From contig CM038913.1 of assembly GCA_021904315.1 (NCBI GenBank), positions 3,781,958-3,845,957 on the forward strand: DNA of 64,000 nt, given 5' to 3'. The DNA is from Sphagnum magellanicum (lineage: Eukaryota > Streptophyta > Sphagnopsida > Sphagnales > Sphagnaceae). The notes under the pieces were generated by a model, which saw only the letters and a list, made by a program, of their open reading frames with translations, was not told the origin of the DNA and ran no database searches. The position numbers and the translations under genes are program-made. Positions 48,011 to 61,738 of the stretch are shown here, piece after piece (the first letter of the stretch is position 1; the number at the start of each line of letters is the position of its first letter).

Positions 48011-48350
48011 TGTTAGTAGGTAGCTAGTAAAAAAAACCCTTGCCTATTAGAGAAATCCGCAAAGTGGTCGTGCCTTTTGTGATTATTTGAGTTTCATTGC
48101 AATGTATTTTTTTACTATTTAAAAAAATCTCACCTGTTTTAATGATCAAACTCAATGTTCTGATTTTTTATTTTTCTTCAATTTATGCATATCTCTATTG
48201 TGTAAACTATCTATTTATGTAGTACCTAGTTGCCTATTTTCTTACCTACCTTCCTATATATATATATATAGGACTTACAAACTAAGTTACAATGGTGAAA
48301 CCTGATATTAACTTGCTCAAGGTTCATCCACAACTCCATCACATCGGCCA
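48011..48350. repeat. Dispersed repeat, copy 2
   Basis: Shares ordered landmarks with 16984-17180: GTTAGTAGGTAG, AAACTATCTATT, CCTATTTTC, a run ending TATATAGGAC, GGTGAAACCTGATATT and TTCATCCACAACT. It is longer, with an inner stretch of about 120 bp not in copy 1. Confidence 0.6.
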
Positions 48351-49570
48351 ATAACTATTTCATTCAAATTTAAGGTTTGTTTAAAGTTTGAGTCTATTAC
48401 AACATGGAAGTGTCATGTAATGTAATAAATTTCAAAAAACGGTTAAAGCTTATAGTACAAAAAATAAACTTTTTACATTTCAACATGTTCTTATATGATT
48501 TGAAATTGTGATCAAGTTTTGAGACAAAACTTTTTTTTTTCAAAATTTGCAAACTTTTAAAAAGTCTTGTTTAATAAAAATCTCTAATAGAAAACATGTG
48601 ACATAGTGAAGCAATTATAAATATAATAAATAATAGGTTGCAAAAGATTTTATTCAAAAATTCTTGTTTATGGATTTTATTTTATTTTTGCAAAAACATT
48701 TATAAAAGACAATAATCTTTAATCCAAAGTATACACATTGGTTTGTTAAATCTCATTGAGTAAATTGCAAACATTTTGTATTGTAGTGGATTTATTTTTT
48801 TCACAAACATATTATATTCTTTATTTTCTTTTATCTAGAAACATGTTTCATCCTTAAATTTTTTTGGTTGCAAAATTTGGTTCCATTGATACATTACTCT
48901 ATTCTCAAATTTGTTTTATTTTCAACCATATTTTATCATTAATATGTTTCCTCCCAAAACTTGTTAATCCTTGCCTAAATGTTATTTGTAAATATGTTTA
49001 TCCCTTTGTCCAATTGATTGTTAAAAATTTGAATTTGTTTCATTCTTTTATTCATTTTCATCCCCAAAGTTGCTATCAAATAACTTTTATCACACAACTT
49101 GTTTTTATCACACATGAACATTCCTTTGTTTCACACCTTATTTATTTCAAAACCTATTTATTTTTTTGGTCTAAATGACATTTAACAAGTTAATTTGTGT
49201 TTACTTTGAATTAATAATTATTGTCAAAAAAAATCATTGAAAAGGAATTTTGGAATGAATCTAGACAAAATGAAAAAAATTGAAATTATACTCCATTATA
49301 ACCATTCATCAGACAAATAACATTAATTCTTTTCTTTGGGGGATTTTGCTGTTGACCATGTGCCCAATGTGTTCCCAACATGACTTTCCCAACATACTCC
49401 CCAAGTTCCAAATGAAGTTCCCAACATGCATGTTTTCCAAGTTCCGCAATATGTTCCCAATATTACCACACTTTGACCCATACTTTTGTTCAAAATTGAA
49501 CTTTCATTTAACTTATATAAAGGTGGGCCAAATGGATGTGCAAGTCTCTATATATAGCCCTAAATAAAAT
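48351..49570. other. AT-rich spacer, no gene seen
   Basis: Frames of 95-104 codons at 48864-49178 and 49280-49567 are compositional and match nothing I recognise. TTCCCAACATG recurs at about 49370-49460. Confidence 0.5.
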
Positions 49571-49845
49571 CCTTTCACAAACCTAAAACCATGTAGTTTA
49601 CCCTAAGACCTATATGCCCTCCATGCAAAGATTGCATGTGTCACACATGAAGATCTAGTTCCTTAAATCTTTAAATAGATCCTTTTCCAAACCCTAAAAC
49701 CACATAACTTACCCTGAGACCTATGGATGAACATTATATGCAAAAGATCTTATGCACATGGAGATGTAATACCTTAAACTTTAAACCCCAACTCATATCC
49801 TTTCCAAAATTCTAAAGCCACATAACTTACCTTGAAAATGTATTT
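49571..49845. repeat. Degenerate tandem repeat of about 110-120 bp, 3 units
   Basis: Units start near 49571, 49680 and 49798 with TCCTTTYCCAAA-like sequence, then CTAAARCCAYRTARYTTACC. Confidence 0.75.
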
Positions 49846-52782
49846 ATACATGAACCTTATTTGTTCATCAGTTTTGTTTCAAATCACAAAACTATGTGCT
49901 CATTTGGGTTTTGTATTTCAAAGGTTTTGTGTGAAATATTTACAATTATCATTTTAAGGTTTTTTGCATTTGTATCAAGATGAATGTTAACTTCACAAAC
50001 CTGCAAAATTATAATCCTATCATGGATTACACCAACAACCAAGAGGGCATGGATCTTCGTCCATTATTAGACACAAACATTGTGTGCCCACATCTCTAGC
50101 TAGACATGGTATGTTGTGGATATTACAAAAAACATGTAGGTTCAATTTGCAAAACTTATGTGTTCAATTCTAATTCCAGACCCTAGTTCCTTTAAAAAAA
50201 TTCAAATTCAACTAATACTAAATACAACATAAGCCGTTGCTGTTTTTACCATCTGTAGGATTTCATGATTTTCATTAAAATAGATATTGATGTCAATTTT
50301 GATGCATGGAATGTTGTTTCTTTTCTCTTTTAGGTGTGAATGATCGGCCATTTGATTTGGTTGATTGCCTTCAACAACCTAGAGGTCAACTAGCCATTCA
50401 CATATTCTACATTCCTCATGATGTGTGATCAAATTGCTTAGTCAATCAACTTGACCCAAAAGGTAGATGTTAGGCTACATTATGACCTTGAACGAGATTT
50501 CCAATTATGTTATCCTTCCAAATGGAACATTGTAAAACAAATTCAGAATTCTTTTTCAAAAGCCAAGCTTTTGGTGACGAATTAACTAATGATGAAATCA
50601 ATGAGGAACTTGGTTGGACCTTTCAAGGTTTCGAGCTAAAGGAAACACAATAAGAAATCTTGTCTTTTTCCATTATTCAAATTCACTAGATTTTTAGTGA
50701 AATAGGACAAAATTGACTAATATGCAACTTGTATGGTTTGGGCAAAAAAAGACTAGTTAATTAGGACATTTTTATTGAAATATTTTTTAGTTGTTTTAGA
50801 CAGTTACATGTTGCACTAGATAAATTCTAACTTTAAAATTATGACATGGATATATGAGGTCCCAAGTTAATATGACATGGAATAATGAGTTGCATCATCA
50901 TACAAAAAACTTTCATAGAAGGTTTAACTTTATTGTGTTTGGCATGAAATTGTTTAGAAAATTCAAAATTTAACATACGTTTTTTTTTTCAAAATTTATT
51001 CAAATGCTACAAATGAAAACATGATCTGGAAGTTTATCCAATAATTTATTCCAAAAAATAATTATAATTTATAAAAATTAAATTTAAAGGGTAAAAAAAA
51101 ACTTGAAATTGCATGTCATGAATAAATTTACAAGTATCTTTTTGTTTGAATTGACCTAGAATCTTTCTAAATTTAATGTCAATTCAAAAATGCATTCATT
51201 AAATCTTGTACAATTTTATTTTCATTACATAAAATATGTCCAATTTTTGTAAAATTTGAAACATTTATTTTCCCCAATATGATTAGGTAAACATTATTTA
51301 TTTATTTTTGTGATGTTGCTAAAATGACAATCATCCTTAAGAAGATTTCCACATTTGGTTGTAAACAATTAGTGTAGTTGGAAAATTATTTAAATCTTTC
51401 AATATTATGGTTATTTACTATATTTTATTGTAAAAAATTGGCAATATGTAATTTAATTTTGACAAAAAAATGTTTTCAAAAAATTTCTTTCATAATGTTG
51501 CCCCCTTAAATTGGAAAAATTAACCACAAGAAAAAACATTAATTGAGTAGTCAATATAACCATTTAATTATAGAGACCATATTTGTTTAACAAGATGATC
51601 ATACACTAATGCAAATGATTAATTACATATTTTTCAACATTTTATTTTACTTTTTAATGATCTAAAAATATATTGTACACCTTTTTCCCTTTTTAAAAGT
51701 TAAAAAAATTTAATTTGGTGAAATTTTGGGTTTAAATAATTGGATTCCCCACCTTCCACAACCAACATGTTATTTTGGTTTTGAATTTTTTTGAATTTGG
51801 CAATTTTTGGTGCGAAAAAAATGGAAAAAATAATGCAAATTCAAGAAAAAATGTAAACAACAAAAAATTTGCCAAAAATTTGAAATCACAAATTTCAAAG
51901 AAAAAGGTTTACTCCTAATGAGTAAAAGTTAAAAAGTAGTTCTAATAATTCCAACATGAAACACAAAAAACTCCAACATCAAATTTATTTTTAAAAACTA
52001 AGGTTAATCTTTGAAATTAATATAAACCTTATCCATGTTTTTTGAAAATTTAAAATAAATATTAATGATGTAACTGATTTTTTTTGGGTGGTGAATTTCC
52101 ACCATTTTGCAAACATAAAAAGGGCCACCAACATCGACAAAATATTTTAAAATATTTGATACATTTTTATATATTTTAAATGATGTAATTCTACAATGGG
52201 TTCTAGGACTTGTAGCCAAAAATAAAAATAAAAAAAAATTTGTATTTCCATATATGGCGTATAGCCAAAACATGGGTAAACGTTTTTGTGGATGATCTTG
52301 AAGAAGATTACAAAATTGAAAAAAATTTAAAAATTCATTATTATTATCACCATATATAATTCATTATTTAATTTTATTTTAATATGAAAATCTTAAATTC
52401 ATCTTTAAATATTTAAACATAAACTTGTAACAAATTTTTAAAATTTTTTTTAATAAACCATGTTTAAAATAAAAATAATAAGTATAAAATATTGATAATT
52501 TTTCAGAATAATAATAATACTTAAAATTTTAAAAATAATCATTGCTTTTAACATGGATTTTTTTTCATACACCATGGAAAAAAATGGGAAAAAAATTAAG
52601 GGTTATTTTTGGGGTTTTTTTGGTGTGACATCATGAACATTCATAATAATAAACTTGTCAATGATGCCTAAAACATACTAGGGAAAAACATACATTTTAA
52701 TTTACATAAATATACAAGAATTCAATATATGAAAAAATCATAATTTAAAGGTCTACATGCATCCTAGACTTTGCACGGATAA
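49846..52782. other. Very AT-rich spacer, no gene seen
   Basis: Fragmentary protein-like stretches at about 50340-50640 (for example NDRPFDLVDCLQQPRGQLAI) are broken by stops and not recognised. I find no RNA gene or structured element. Confidence 0.5.
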
Positions 52783-53470
52783 ACATTTTCACATAATCAA
52801 TAACCCATTCAAATATAAATGTGAAACTTTCCAAATTTTCATACATTCATTTCAAAAAAATATGATGAGTGCAAAATGCAATTCATGAATAGTATATTTA
52901 ATAACATTCAAAGTGAATCATTCAACTCATATGCAAATGTTAATAGTTCAAAAGATGTGAAAAACATTACTAGCCAATTTTAGTATAAATTTGAAGCACT
53001 AAATTGTTATGTGTGTTTTAATATATATATGTAAATGCAATATGCAACATTTGAATAATGGTTTCAATAAGCTCAAAATGGATGATTCGACTCATATAAA
53101 GATGTTGATAGTTCAAGAAATGTGAAGAAATTCACTAAACCATTTAAATATAATTGTAAAATATTGAATTGTGTGTGTTTTGGTATATTTTAATAAGTAG
53201 AAGATGCAATTTCTAAGTAATGGTTTTAACATATTAAAAATCAATGGTTCAACTTTGATAATTGAAGAAATGTGAAAAAAATCACTATTTTATTTCAATA
53301 TTAATGTGGGGTTTTAAATTCTTACATGTGTTTTAATAAATTATGGTAAGTGTAAAATGTAACTCTTAAGTAATGGTTTCAACATGTTAAAAATTGATGT
53401 TCAATTCATGTACCATGTTGATAGTTGAAAAAATGTAAAAAAAATCATTAATCCATTATAATTGGCACAT
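52783..53470. repeat. Degenerate tandem repeat of about 160 bp, 4 units
   Basis: The landmark ATGCAA...TAATGGTTTCAAYA recurs near 52868, 53030, 53192 and 53345. It is followed each time by a TCAACTCAT-like stretch, a GTTGATAGTTCAA-like stretch and AATGTGAA. Diverged, so an old array. Confidence 0.8.
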
Positions 53471-54950
53471 TGTTTTAATAAAGTTAAAAGCTACCTCGAT
53501 TTCCACATCAATAATTTGAAATTATTAGAAAACTAAATAAGGACCAAATTATATTTGTAAAATAACATAACAATTATGAACAATATTGACCATTAATTAG
53601 TGCAACAAGCCATTTACAAACTTAAAATGTCTAAATGTAGTTGAATTGTAGTAAAATTGGACAATAATTGGAATGTGTGGGGGTGGAAAAGGGCAAGATT
53701 TTTTTTCTTGTGAAACTACTTAGGCATTTCAAATTGAAACAAAAATTAAAATAATAATGTGGTCTAATCTATTCAAGGATAGGGTCCTTGTTGAAAAGGT
53801 ATTCCTTCTTCCAATACATAGCTTTCCCAAAAATAAGGAGCTAAAGTCTAGCATTGATATTTTAACACTTGACTGCTCGAAAACAATGTTTTCAATTTCA
53901 TGCTATGTTGATCCCTCAGATTTTCTTAAAGTAGCAGTATTCCATGACTCTATTAGCGAGATGCAACATGTTTGTTTACAGCCAACAATCCACTACATGA
54001 TTAATGCGAAGTGCACATGTTTAACAATCTTTATCACTAGATTAAAGTTTTTTAGGGGATCACAAATCTTGGTGGATTGTTAGACTACATTAACGAGCCA
54101 TGCATCCAGGCAAGTACATGTTTCAAAACCTTATATTTACCCCCTTAAACACTAGCTATGGATGGCCATAATGCAATTTTTGGAATAGTGATCATGTTTC
54201 ATACTTCATATTTGTTAATGTTTGAAAATGAAAACAACTGAATTTAAGTACTTGAGAACACATTTAGTGCATTGTAGATGGTAGTAAAACATTGCCAAAT
54301 CACCACATTTCTTCATGGGATATTCTAGCCCAAGCTTTTACTCATTAATATTTCCAAGAACACCTTTGGTTTGCATACATCCAACATTTGACAAATGTGA
54401 GGTATTTAAAAGCTTTCACTAACTTGAATGAGACAAGTTGTCAAATCAAATTTACAACAATATTCAAAGTGTCATTTTTGTGAATTCACTTGACTAAAAT
54501 AACTAGTGTGGCACAATACTGCTGTTAATAGAATCTAAGCATTAGTAGTCGTTTGATGATAAGGCCCACACATTGCAACAAGCTTAGACAAGGCTTGCAT
54601 GAAATCAAAACATTGCATTGCTTAGATTATTTTGAATCCAAATATAACAAGAAAGAAATTGGAATAACATAAATATTTGAAAAAAAATTTACATGGATAA
54701 TGACATATTAATGGTGGTGTTTCCAACTTGATACACACTTAACCCTCATGGTAGAAATGTAAAGATTGATTATAGCAAGCATTTACCTTGGTGCCATAGG
54801 TGACAACATCATTAAGTTTGCTTTTATCCAAAGCTATTTTGAAAGATTCTGACAATGTACAACCATCTACAAAAGAACACGGGACAAAGGTCTTCGTGTT
54901 ATTGACAAAGATCCCATCAAATTAATGCCTTTCAAAATCAATAGAGAACA
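53471..54950. other. Spacer, no gene supported
   Basis: A frame of 108 codons at 53757-54083 (opens MWSNLFKDRVLVEKVF) is the longest. Its composition is more protein-like than its surroundings, but I recognise no domain. It could be a decayed gene or transposon fragment. Confidence 0.35.
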
Positions 54951-55594
54951 TGTCGCAACCCTACTGTGAAAGAGTGTGAGGATGAAATTCACACTCCCAA
55001 AGTTGGGACTTGGGAATCCTCTGGGTTTCCTAAAATTTTAGAGTTCAATTGCAGGGGGGGACATCTGTAGCACAAGTTATGGCAAAGAGAAGGGGCCGGG
55101 AATCAAACTGGCAGTTTGATTTCCGACCACTAAAAGTTGGGAATCGACTTGACCCCAGTGTGTGCAGGTGGAGTGCAATATATCATTGGAAAGCTCTCAA
55201 GGAGAGTTACAAGTTTGCTTTAGACCTCATCCCAATTAGAGGTCTGAACAAAGAGTTATGACCTCGCAAAGTCTCGAGAGTCCAAACCGAGACAATTTCG
55301 GGACTCCTCCTTGGGAGGCCCGGGATAAAAAGTCATTCGGATGCCCGTGGCTTGTCTTAGCACCAAGAGTGCTCCAGAAAATGAATTAACCAACTTTTTG
55401 GTTGGTTTGATGCAGGTTTGAGTAAGTAAGTAAATAAAGCTTGTCACTTTTCCTAGTCCCATCCCGGAGCTTCAGCACGCCCCTCTACCCGTTCTAATGC
55501 TGAGAGTTAGGAGCGTGCCTCGAGTTCTTCCCAATTCCATTATTGAATAATTTAGACCCAACTTGGGCCTAATTAGGAACTTGGGAGTGCATCA
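54951..55594 (+). repeat. 5' LTR (644 bp)
   Basis: Starts TGTCGCAACC and ends GTGCATCA next to the primer site. Shorter than the 3' LTR. Confidence 0.93.
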
Positions 55595-55596
55595 CT

Positions 55597-55611
55597 TGGT
55601 ATCAAAGCTCC
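55597..55611 (+). promoter_or_regulatory. Primer binding site
   Basis: TGGTATCAAAGCTCC, 2 bp after the LTR, close to the plant TGGTATCAGAGC site complementary to initiator tRNA-Met. Confidence 0.9.
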
Positions 55612-55644
55612 GGTAAAACTCGATTCACTTCTTGGGAATTTCGG

Positions 55645-57540
55645 ATGGCACCCAAGAGGAACCGTAAGCAAGCACAAGAAACCATGTTGGAAGAACCTAT
55701 CGAAGACCGAGTAGTCCCACCAGAATCAATTGGGGAGGAGGAACCAAGAACCTAGGAAGACCAAGATGAGCCTGAAAGTGAAGAGGAGCAATGGAGTTCG
55801 GTCCTATTCATCCAAGAACAATTAGAACTCCTCCTCAAAATGAATAGGCCCAACTTTATTGAGTTGGTTGCGGCTCTCAAAGGAGGATCATCCAAGAATG
55901 GGAGATTTCAACTAACCAAACTCGAAAACTTCGATGGTGCCCATGACCGAAAGGTTGTGGATGCTTGGCTTGCCGAAATGGAAGATTATTTACATGCCAC
56001 CAAGGTTGGACGACATTTGGCCTTGGAGCTTGCCCAGTCCTACTTGAAAGGCTATGCCGCCACATGGTGGAGGATAGTGAGACAAGAGGAAGGGAAGAAC
56101 CATGGCTACAGTTGGGAGTTCTTTAAGGAACATGTTGAATCCAAATTTGTTCCAAGGAATTCCGATTACATCTCGAAGTGTAAACTCCGCAACCTTATGA
56201 ATGCCACAAATGACAACTTACGGCAATATGTGAGGGCTTATTCCGAACTCATGTTTGAGATCTGGCACATGCATGAGCTGGATCACATGTGCCAATTGTG
56301 ATGGGGCTTCTGACTTGGGCCAAGCATAAGCTTGAGGAAACTGGCCTTCCTCACTATCTAAAGCCATCATGAAAGTGGAAGGCTTCTTAGATGTGGGACG
56401 GGGTGACGCGCTCCCAAGTCACGGGGTGAAACACATTCGAGGGTTTCACAAAGCCAAGTTGCGGAAAGTTGAACTTGGTAGCACGCTCCCGGCTTCCAAC
56501 TCTAGAAAGGGGTAGAGGGTCGAGTTGGGAGCCCCGGGATTAGACTAGGAAGAGGGACTAGCTTAGCTTGTGTGATTCTGCATCCAAAAACCAACCCCAC
56601 GAGGTTAGTTTAGCATTCGGGACACCCTTTGGTGTTGGGACTTGCCACGGGCACTTGGACACACAAGACTCACCACGGCCCGGACTCGGGGGAAGCCACC
56701 ACCTTCCCCCATATAGTATTCTCTGCAGCTCGCCACCGAGGCTACATCCAAATGGCACAAATTCCCGGGACTCCCAAGTTGGAGTCCCGAAATTGTCCCG
56801 AAATCGTCCCGGTTGGAGTCCCGGGACTTTGGGAGGTCATATCTTCTCGCCCTGACCTCCGATCGCGACGAGGTCTGAAGAAAAGTTGTAGCGCTCGTCG
56901 AGATCTTTCCAACGCCATGTCGCACGCTCAAATCGGACGTCGAGAAGAGGTCGATTCCCGACTTTTAGTGGTCGGGAGTCAAACTGCCAATTTGACTCCC
57001 GGCCCTTCTTTTGCCCATAACTTGGGCTGCAGATGTTCGAATTGCCAATGCGAGGGCATTTTCGATATCTACGTTTCAAGACCTTTCCAATGACACCAAG
57101 AACACCCCAATGCGAGGTGTTTTGCCCCTTGCTGTCGAGCTCTGAACATTCGGGAGTCCCGGAAGACTCCCAACCTCCCACTTTTCCAAGTATTGGGCTT
57201 CACCCCCACACTTGGCCAAAGTGGGGTTGCGACACGGGGTGAAAAATCCGGGTTCAAGAAGGACAATAAGTTCCTTCACAAGAAGCCGCGCCATGAGGGA
57301 GAATGGAACTGAGGCCAAGGAAGCCCAAGGAAAGAAAAGTCTAAACATTTCCAAGGTTCGGGGTTCAAGCCTAAGGGAGATTTTGTGAAGAAAGGGGTTC
57401 CCTTCAAAGGGAGCCAACCTAAGGGAGATGTTGGTGGGAAGCCTAAAGGAGCATGTTTCAACTGTAATGAAGTGGGGCATTACTCCAAAGATTGTCCCAA
57501 GTCTAAAGCGGGGAATGGAGGCTCTAAGGTAATTGCCCTC
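55645..57540 (+). pseudogene. gag region of the chromovirus, split by a nested LTR
   Basis: Capsid-type gag with a YLKGYAATWWRIVRQEEG-like core (about 56040-56095) and, after the nested insertion, a CCHC zinc knuckle at 57454-57495 (CFNCNEVGHYSKDC). Broken. Confidence 0.85.
56404..57234 (-). mobile_element. Nested solo LTR of a related chromovirus
   Basis: 831 bp, reverse complement of an LTR similar to but distinct from the host element's LTRs. It starts TGACGCGCTCCCAAG, where the host LTR read in reverse starts TGATGCACTCCCAAG, and ends GGTTGCGACA. A perfect 5-bp target duplication CGGGG flanks it (56399-56403 and 57235-57239). No internal region remains, so it is a solo LTR left by recombination. 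Confidence 0.92.
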
Positions 57541-57559
57541 AGCCAACCTAACCCAAGTT

Positions 57560-57900
57560 GAATACAATCAACTTATCTTCTTGAAGGGGAAGATTGCTAA
57601 GCGGGATGTGTTATGTCTTTTGGACACAGGGGCTTCTCACAACTTCATAAACCGAGAAAGTGCTGAAAAAATGGAGTTCCAATTGGAGGGCTCAAAGCAC
57701 CCATCAAGGTGCACTTCGCGGATGGGGTTCCCCATCCCACTACGTCACAAGCAAAGGAAGTGCCTTTTCAACTAGGAAATTGGAGAGGAAAGGTGGATTT
57801 GTTGGTTTCCATCTTGGGTGAAATGGATTGTGTTTTGGGAATGGAGTTCATCACCCGAAACAATGTGCTCATAGAAGGGCACAATAGACTAATAAAAATC
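57560..57900 (+). pseudogene. Aspartic protease part of the chromovirus
   Basis: LLDTGASHNFI near 57616-57648 is the retroviral-type protease motif. Fossil. Confidence 0.85.
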
Positions 57901-58099
57901 CCGTCCAAAAGTGGGATTGTGCAAGTGAAGGCACATGAAGTGTTTTGTGTGGGTGGACCAACCATCCACTTTATGTTAGGAAAAACCTGGGAAAGAGAAT
58001 GCGTGGGAGGTTATGGCATGTTGTGTGTGATGCTGGTGTTGGATGAGTATGAGCCCAAGGAAGCCGCCAACTTGGTGACTTCCCCGAATTGCATTAAGC

Positions 58100-59460
58100 A
58101 AGTCTTGGATGAGTTCCCAGATGTGATGCCCAAAGAATTGCTCGAGGACTTGCCTCGGAGAAGACGAGTTGATCATGTGATCAAGGTGATGCCGAGAGTG
58201 GCACCTCCCGCTAAGGCCCCATATCGAATGAACCATGAGGAGTTGAAAGAACTCAAAGTTCAACTCAAAGAAGTTTTCAACAAAGGATACATTAAACCTA
58301 GCAAAACGCCATATGGGGCATTTGTTTTTTTTGTTCACAAGAAGGATGGGATGTTGAAGATGTGTGTGGATTATAGAGCCCTCAACAAGTTGACGATGAA
58401 GAACTGATACCCATTACCTCGGATTGATGATCTTTTTGACCGTTTCTCGGATGCTAAAGTGTTTAATAGGATTGACCTATGTTCGGGGTATTACCAAATT
58501 CGAGTTGCAGAGGGGGATGAAGAAAGATTACTTGTCGCACAAGGTAAGGCTCATACGAATTCTTGATGATGCCTTTTGGGTTCACCAACGCACCCACCAC
58601 ATTTTGCACTCTCATGAATGACATTTTCTGAGAATGGCTTGATGATTTTGTCGTCGTCTACATAGACGACATTTTGATCTATAATAGCTCCTTGGAGGAG
58701 CATATGGAGCACCTTCGGAAGGTGTTCCAAAGATTGAGGGAAAACAAGTTATATGCCAAGTTCGAGAAGTGCAAATTCGGGGTGACGGAAGTGGACTTCC
58801 TTGGACATAGGATCATTCAAGAAGGTTTAAAGATGGACGATCACAAGGTGAAGGCAATTTTGGATTGGGAACCGCCTACGTTGGTTTCGGCCTTGAGATC
58901 CTTCTTAGGATTGGCCTCCTTTTATCGCAAGTTCATCAAGAACTTTGCAAAGATGGCCGCACCCTTGACAAACCTCTTGAAAAAGTTCGTTGGAACTTAT
59001 GAATGGGATGGAACATGCCACGAGGCCTTTGAAACCTTGAAAGGCATTTTGGTGAAAGCGCTATTATTGAAGTTACCCGACTTCGACAAGGATTTTGAGA
59101 TCCACTCCAATGCCTCTGACTTTATAATTGGAGGAGTCTTAATGCAAGAAGGATGACCAGTGGCATTTGAGAACAAGAAGCTGAGCGAAACAGAACGAAG
59201 GTGGCCAACACATGAGAAGGAAATGTGGGCGATCATACATTGTCTCAAGACTTGGGGCCATTACATAGGCTCCAAAGATGTGGTGGTGTGGACCGACAAT
59301 GTGACCTTGAAGTATTTTGCCACTCAACTCAAGTTGTCTTCAAAACAAGTGAGATGGCAAGACACATTGGCCTTGTTCAATGTACACATTCGACATAAGC
59401 CCAAAAAGGAAAATGTGGTACCCGATGCGCTAAGTCGAAAGCACCAACTTAAAGTGGTGT
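58100..59460 (+). pseudogene. Reverse transcriptase and RNase H parts of the chromovirus
   Basis: RT landmarks are [13 protein letters not shown] (about 58309) and the YIDD active-site box (about 58660). RNase H follows, with FEIHSNASDF (about 59095) and a late PDALSRK (about 59420). Fossil, broken. Confidence 0.9.
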
Positions 59461-59619
59461 ATGTGGGGGAAACAAAACTTCAAAAGGAAGTTTGACTAGC
59501 GAGCCGTCGTGACAAATTTGCCAAGAAAATGAAGTAAAACATTCAAAATGGAGCCAAGTCACACTTCCAATTACGAAATGGACTATTATGGTATAAGTAA
59601 AATCAATTTTATGTTCCAG

Positions 59620-60480
59620 AAGGGAGGATGAGGGGTGTGTTTTTGAAGGAATGTCATGATGGGTTGCTTGCGGGCCATGGTGGTGCAAAACGCACCATAA
59701 CATTCCTTAAGAAGTCCTACTATTGGCCCAACTTGAAAGACGATACAGAGGAATATGTGAAAACTTATTTGACATGCCAATAAAATCAAACATTCAACAA
59801 GAAGTAAACAAGCTTGTTACAACCTTTGCCAATTCCTGAAGGGTCGTGGGAAAGTGTGTCCATGGATTTCATGGTAAACTTGCCCCCATCAAGGGGTTTT
59901 GATGCCATCATGGTGGTGGTGGATTAATTTAACAAGATGGCACATTTCATTCCCACCAAAGATAGTGCCACAGCCCAAGAGACGAGAAGGTTGTTCTTCA
60001 CACACATGTTTAAGCATCACGGCCTTCCAAAGGACATAATTTCAAATCGAAACCCAAAGTTCACAAGCAAGTTTTGGCAAGCCCTATGGAAACGAATGGG
60101 GTTGAAATTCAAGATGAACATTTCCTTCCGCCCCCAAACCGATGGACAAACTGAAAGGGTGAACTTGGTTATCCAACAATTCCTGAGGAATTGTGTTATA
60201 GTGGATCAATAAGATTGGGTGGACCACTTGGAGTTAGCCGAGTTTTGTTACAACGACTCGGAACACTTCACAACTAGGTCCACCCCCTTTCAAATGGTGA
60301 CAGGCAAGTCACCAATTGTGCCCATGACTTGGGCAACACATGGACAACCCCCGAGTGATGCAAGTGAGGAAATGCCGATGGTCACATAACTTGATGAAAA
60401 AAGGCAGCGCCTATGGGAGGTGGCAAAGGCTAATTTGGAAAAGACGCACAAGCGATACAAGGATTTTGCGGACAAGTCTT
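59620..60480 (+). pseudogene. Integrase part of the chromovirus
   Basis: An HHCC zinc region (about 59650-59780) is followed by the DDE core, with MAHFIPTKDSATAQE (about 59937) and FRPQTDGQTERVN (about 60127). Fossil, broken. Confidence 0.9.
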
Positions 60481-60749
60481 GACGAGAGGTGAAGTTCCAA
60501 GAAAGGGATGAAGTGTGGTTAAACATCAAGAATTTTCGATTGCTAGAAGGTTTGAGTCACAAGTTCTTGGGCCCATATGTGGGCCCATTCAAAGTGTTCG
60601 AAAAGAAACTTTTCGACATTTATAAGTTAAATTATCGGAAAATCTTAGAGTTCACCCCACATCTCATGTTTCTTTTTTGAAGCCGATCACCCGCAATGCC
60701 TCAAGGCCTAATCGAAAGCACAACTCAAGGCCTTCACTAGACTTGGTTC

Positions 60750-60940
60750 ATAATGAACCAAAATTTGAAGTGGAGGCCGTGTTCAAGTCAAGGCAACTAA
60801 GAGGACAAGAACGGGAATACTTAGTTAAGTGGAAAGGATACCATTCAATAGAGGCATCTTAGGTGAATGAATCCAATATGGAACATGCCCAAGAAGCCAT
60901 AGAAGAATTCCACACTAGACTGGCAAAGAAGAGACGTAAA
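60750..60940 (+). pseudogene. Chromodomain at the integrase C terminus
   Basis: EREYLVKWKGY (about 60808) is the chromodomain signature that marks chromoviruses and targets insertion to methylated histone H3. Fossil. Confidence 0.88.
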
Positions 60941-60949
60941 ACGTGATGA

Positions 60950-61726
60950 GGACATCACCTTTCTTTTAGTGGGGCAGGGAGTCACAGAAAAATGTACCAC
61001 ATCAAGTTACAAATGAAATAAAGGCTAAAAAATTCCAAAAGATTGTATCATGAAAATAATGTATAAATGCAAATAGGGTTGTCAAGTTGACATTGGACAA
61101 ATGGAACTTTCTTGTGTAGGCCCAAATCAAAACCAAACTCCTACCTTGGGGTTAAGAGAAACCTTGACCCCTAAAAATGAGGTAAGCAAGGTGAACTTGT
61201 GGGGACATGCACAAGCTTTAAGTGCATCCCAAAGGGTTGGTTGGTAGTGGCGGCTAACGCGGGAAGTCATGACCTTGTTCACGTACTTTAATCGTGTGGT
61301 TTGGGATTTGGGTTTTTGTAAAACCCAAATGTTATTTCTTGTACCTTGATAAGCAACCCTCTTAGTTAAGGCTTGATTGTTATGATCAAGGCGCAAGTTG
61401 GGGAAAGGAGTCATGTCAAGTAGCTTAGGTCCAGATTAGACTTGACTTGAGTTCCTCATGAGGGGAAGGTTGAAATAATGGCCTCCCAAATGAAGGCTTC
61501 GTCAATTAGACTAGTTTAGGTCTTTTGATGGAACAAAGGTCAAAGGTTTTTCATGAGATACCCTTGGACTTGCCAAAAAAATGTTGGAAAATTGGGGACG
61601 CCTAAGTTAGCTTGAGACAAGGTCTTATTACAAAAGTTGGCACTTGATGGCCAAGGATCCAAAAGAAAGCAATTACAATTCTGGAAAGAAATTCTAAGTG
61701 TCAATGAGGACATTGACCTTTCTTCT
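60950..61726. other. Untranslated 3' part of the chromovirus
   Basis: Non-coding stretch between the chromodomain and the 3' LTR. I see no extra gene; short minus-strand frames are chance. Confidence 0.6.
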
Positions 61727-61738
61727 AGTGGGGGAGAG
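61727..61738 (+). promoter_or_regulatory. Polypurine tract
   Basis: AGTGGGGGAGAG directly before the 3' LTR. Confidence 0.9.

Noticed and set aside
53757-54083. 108-codon frame, more protein-like than its surroundings
   Set aside because: No recognisable domain, splice partner or second copy, so it is mentioned only as spacer content.
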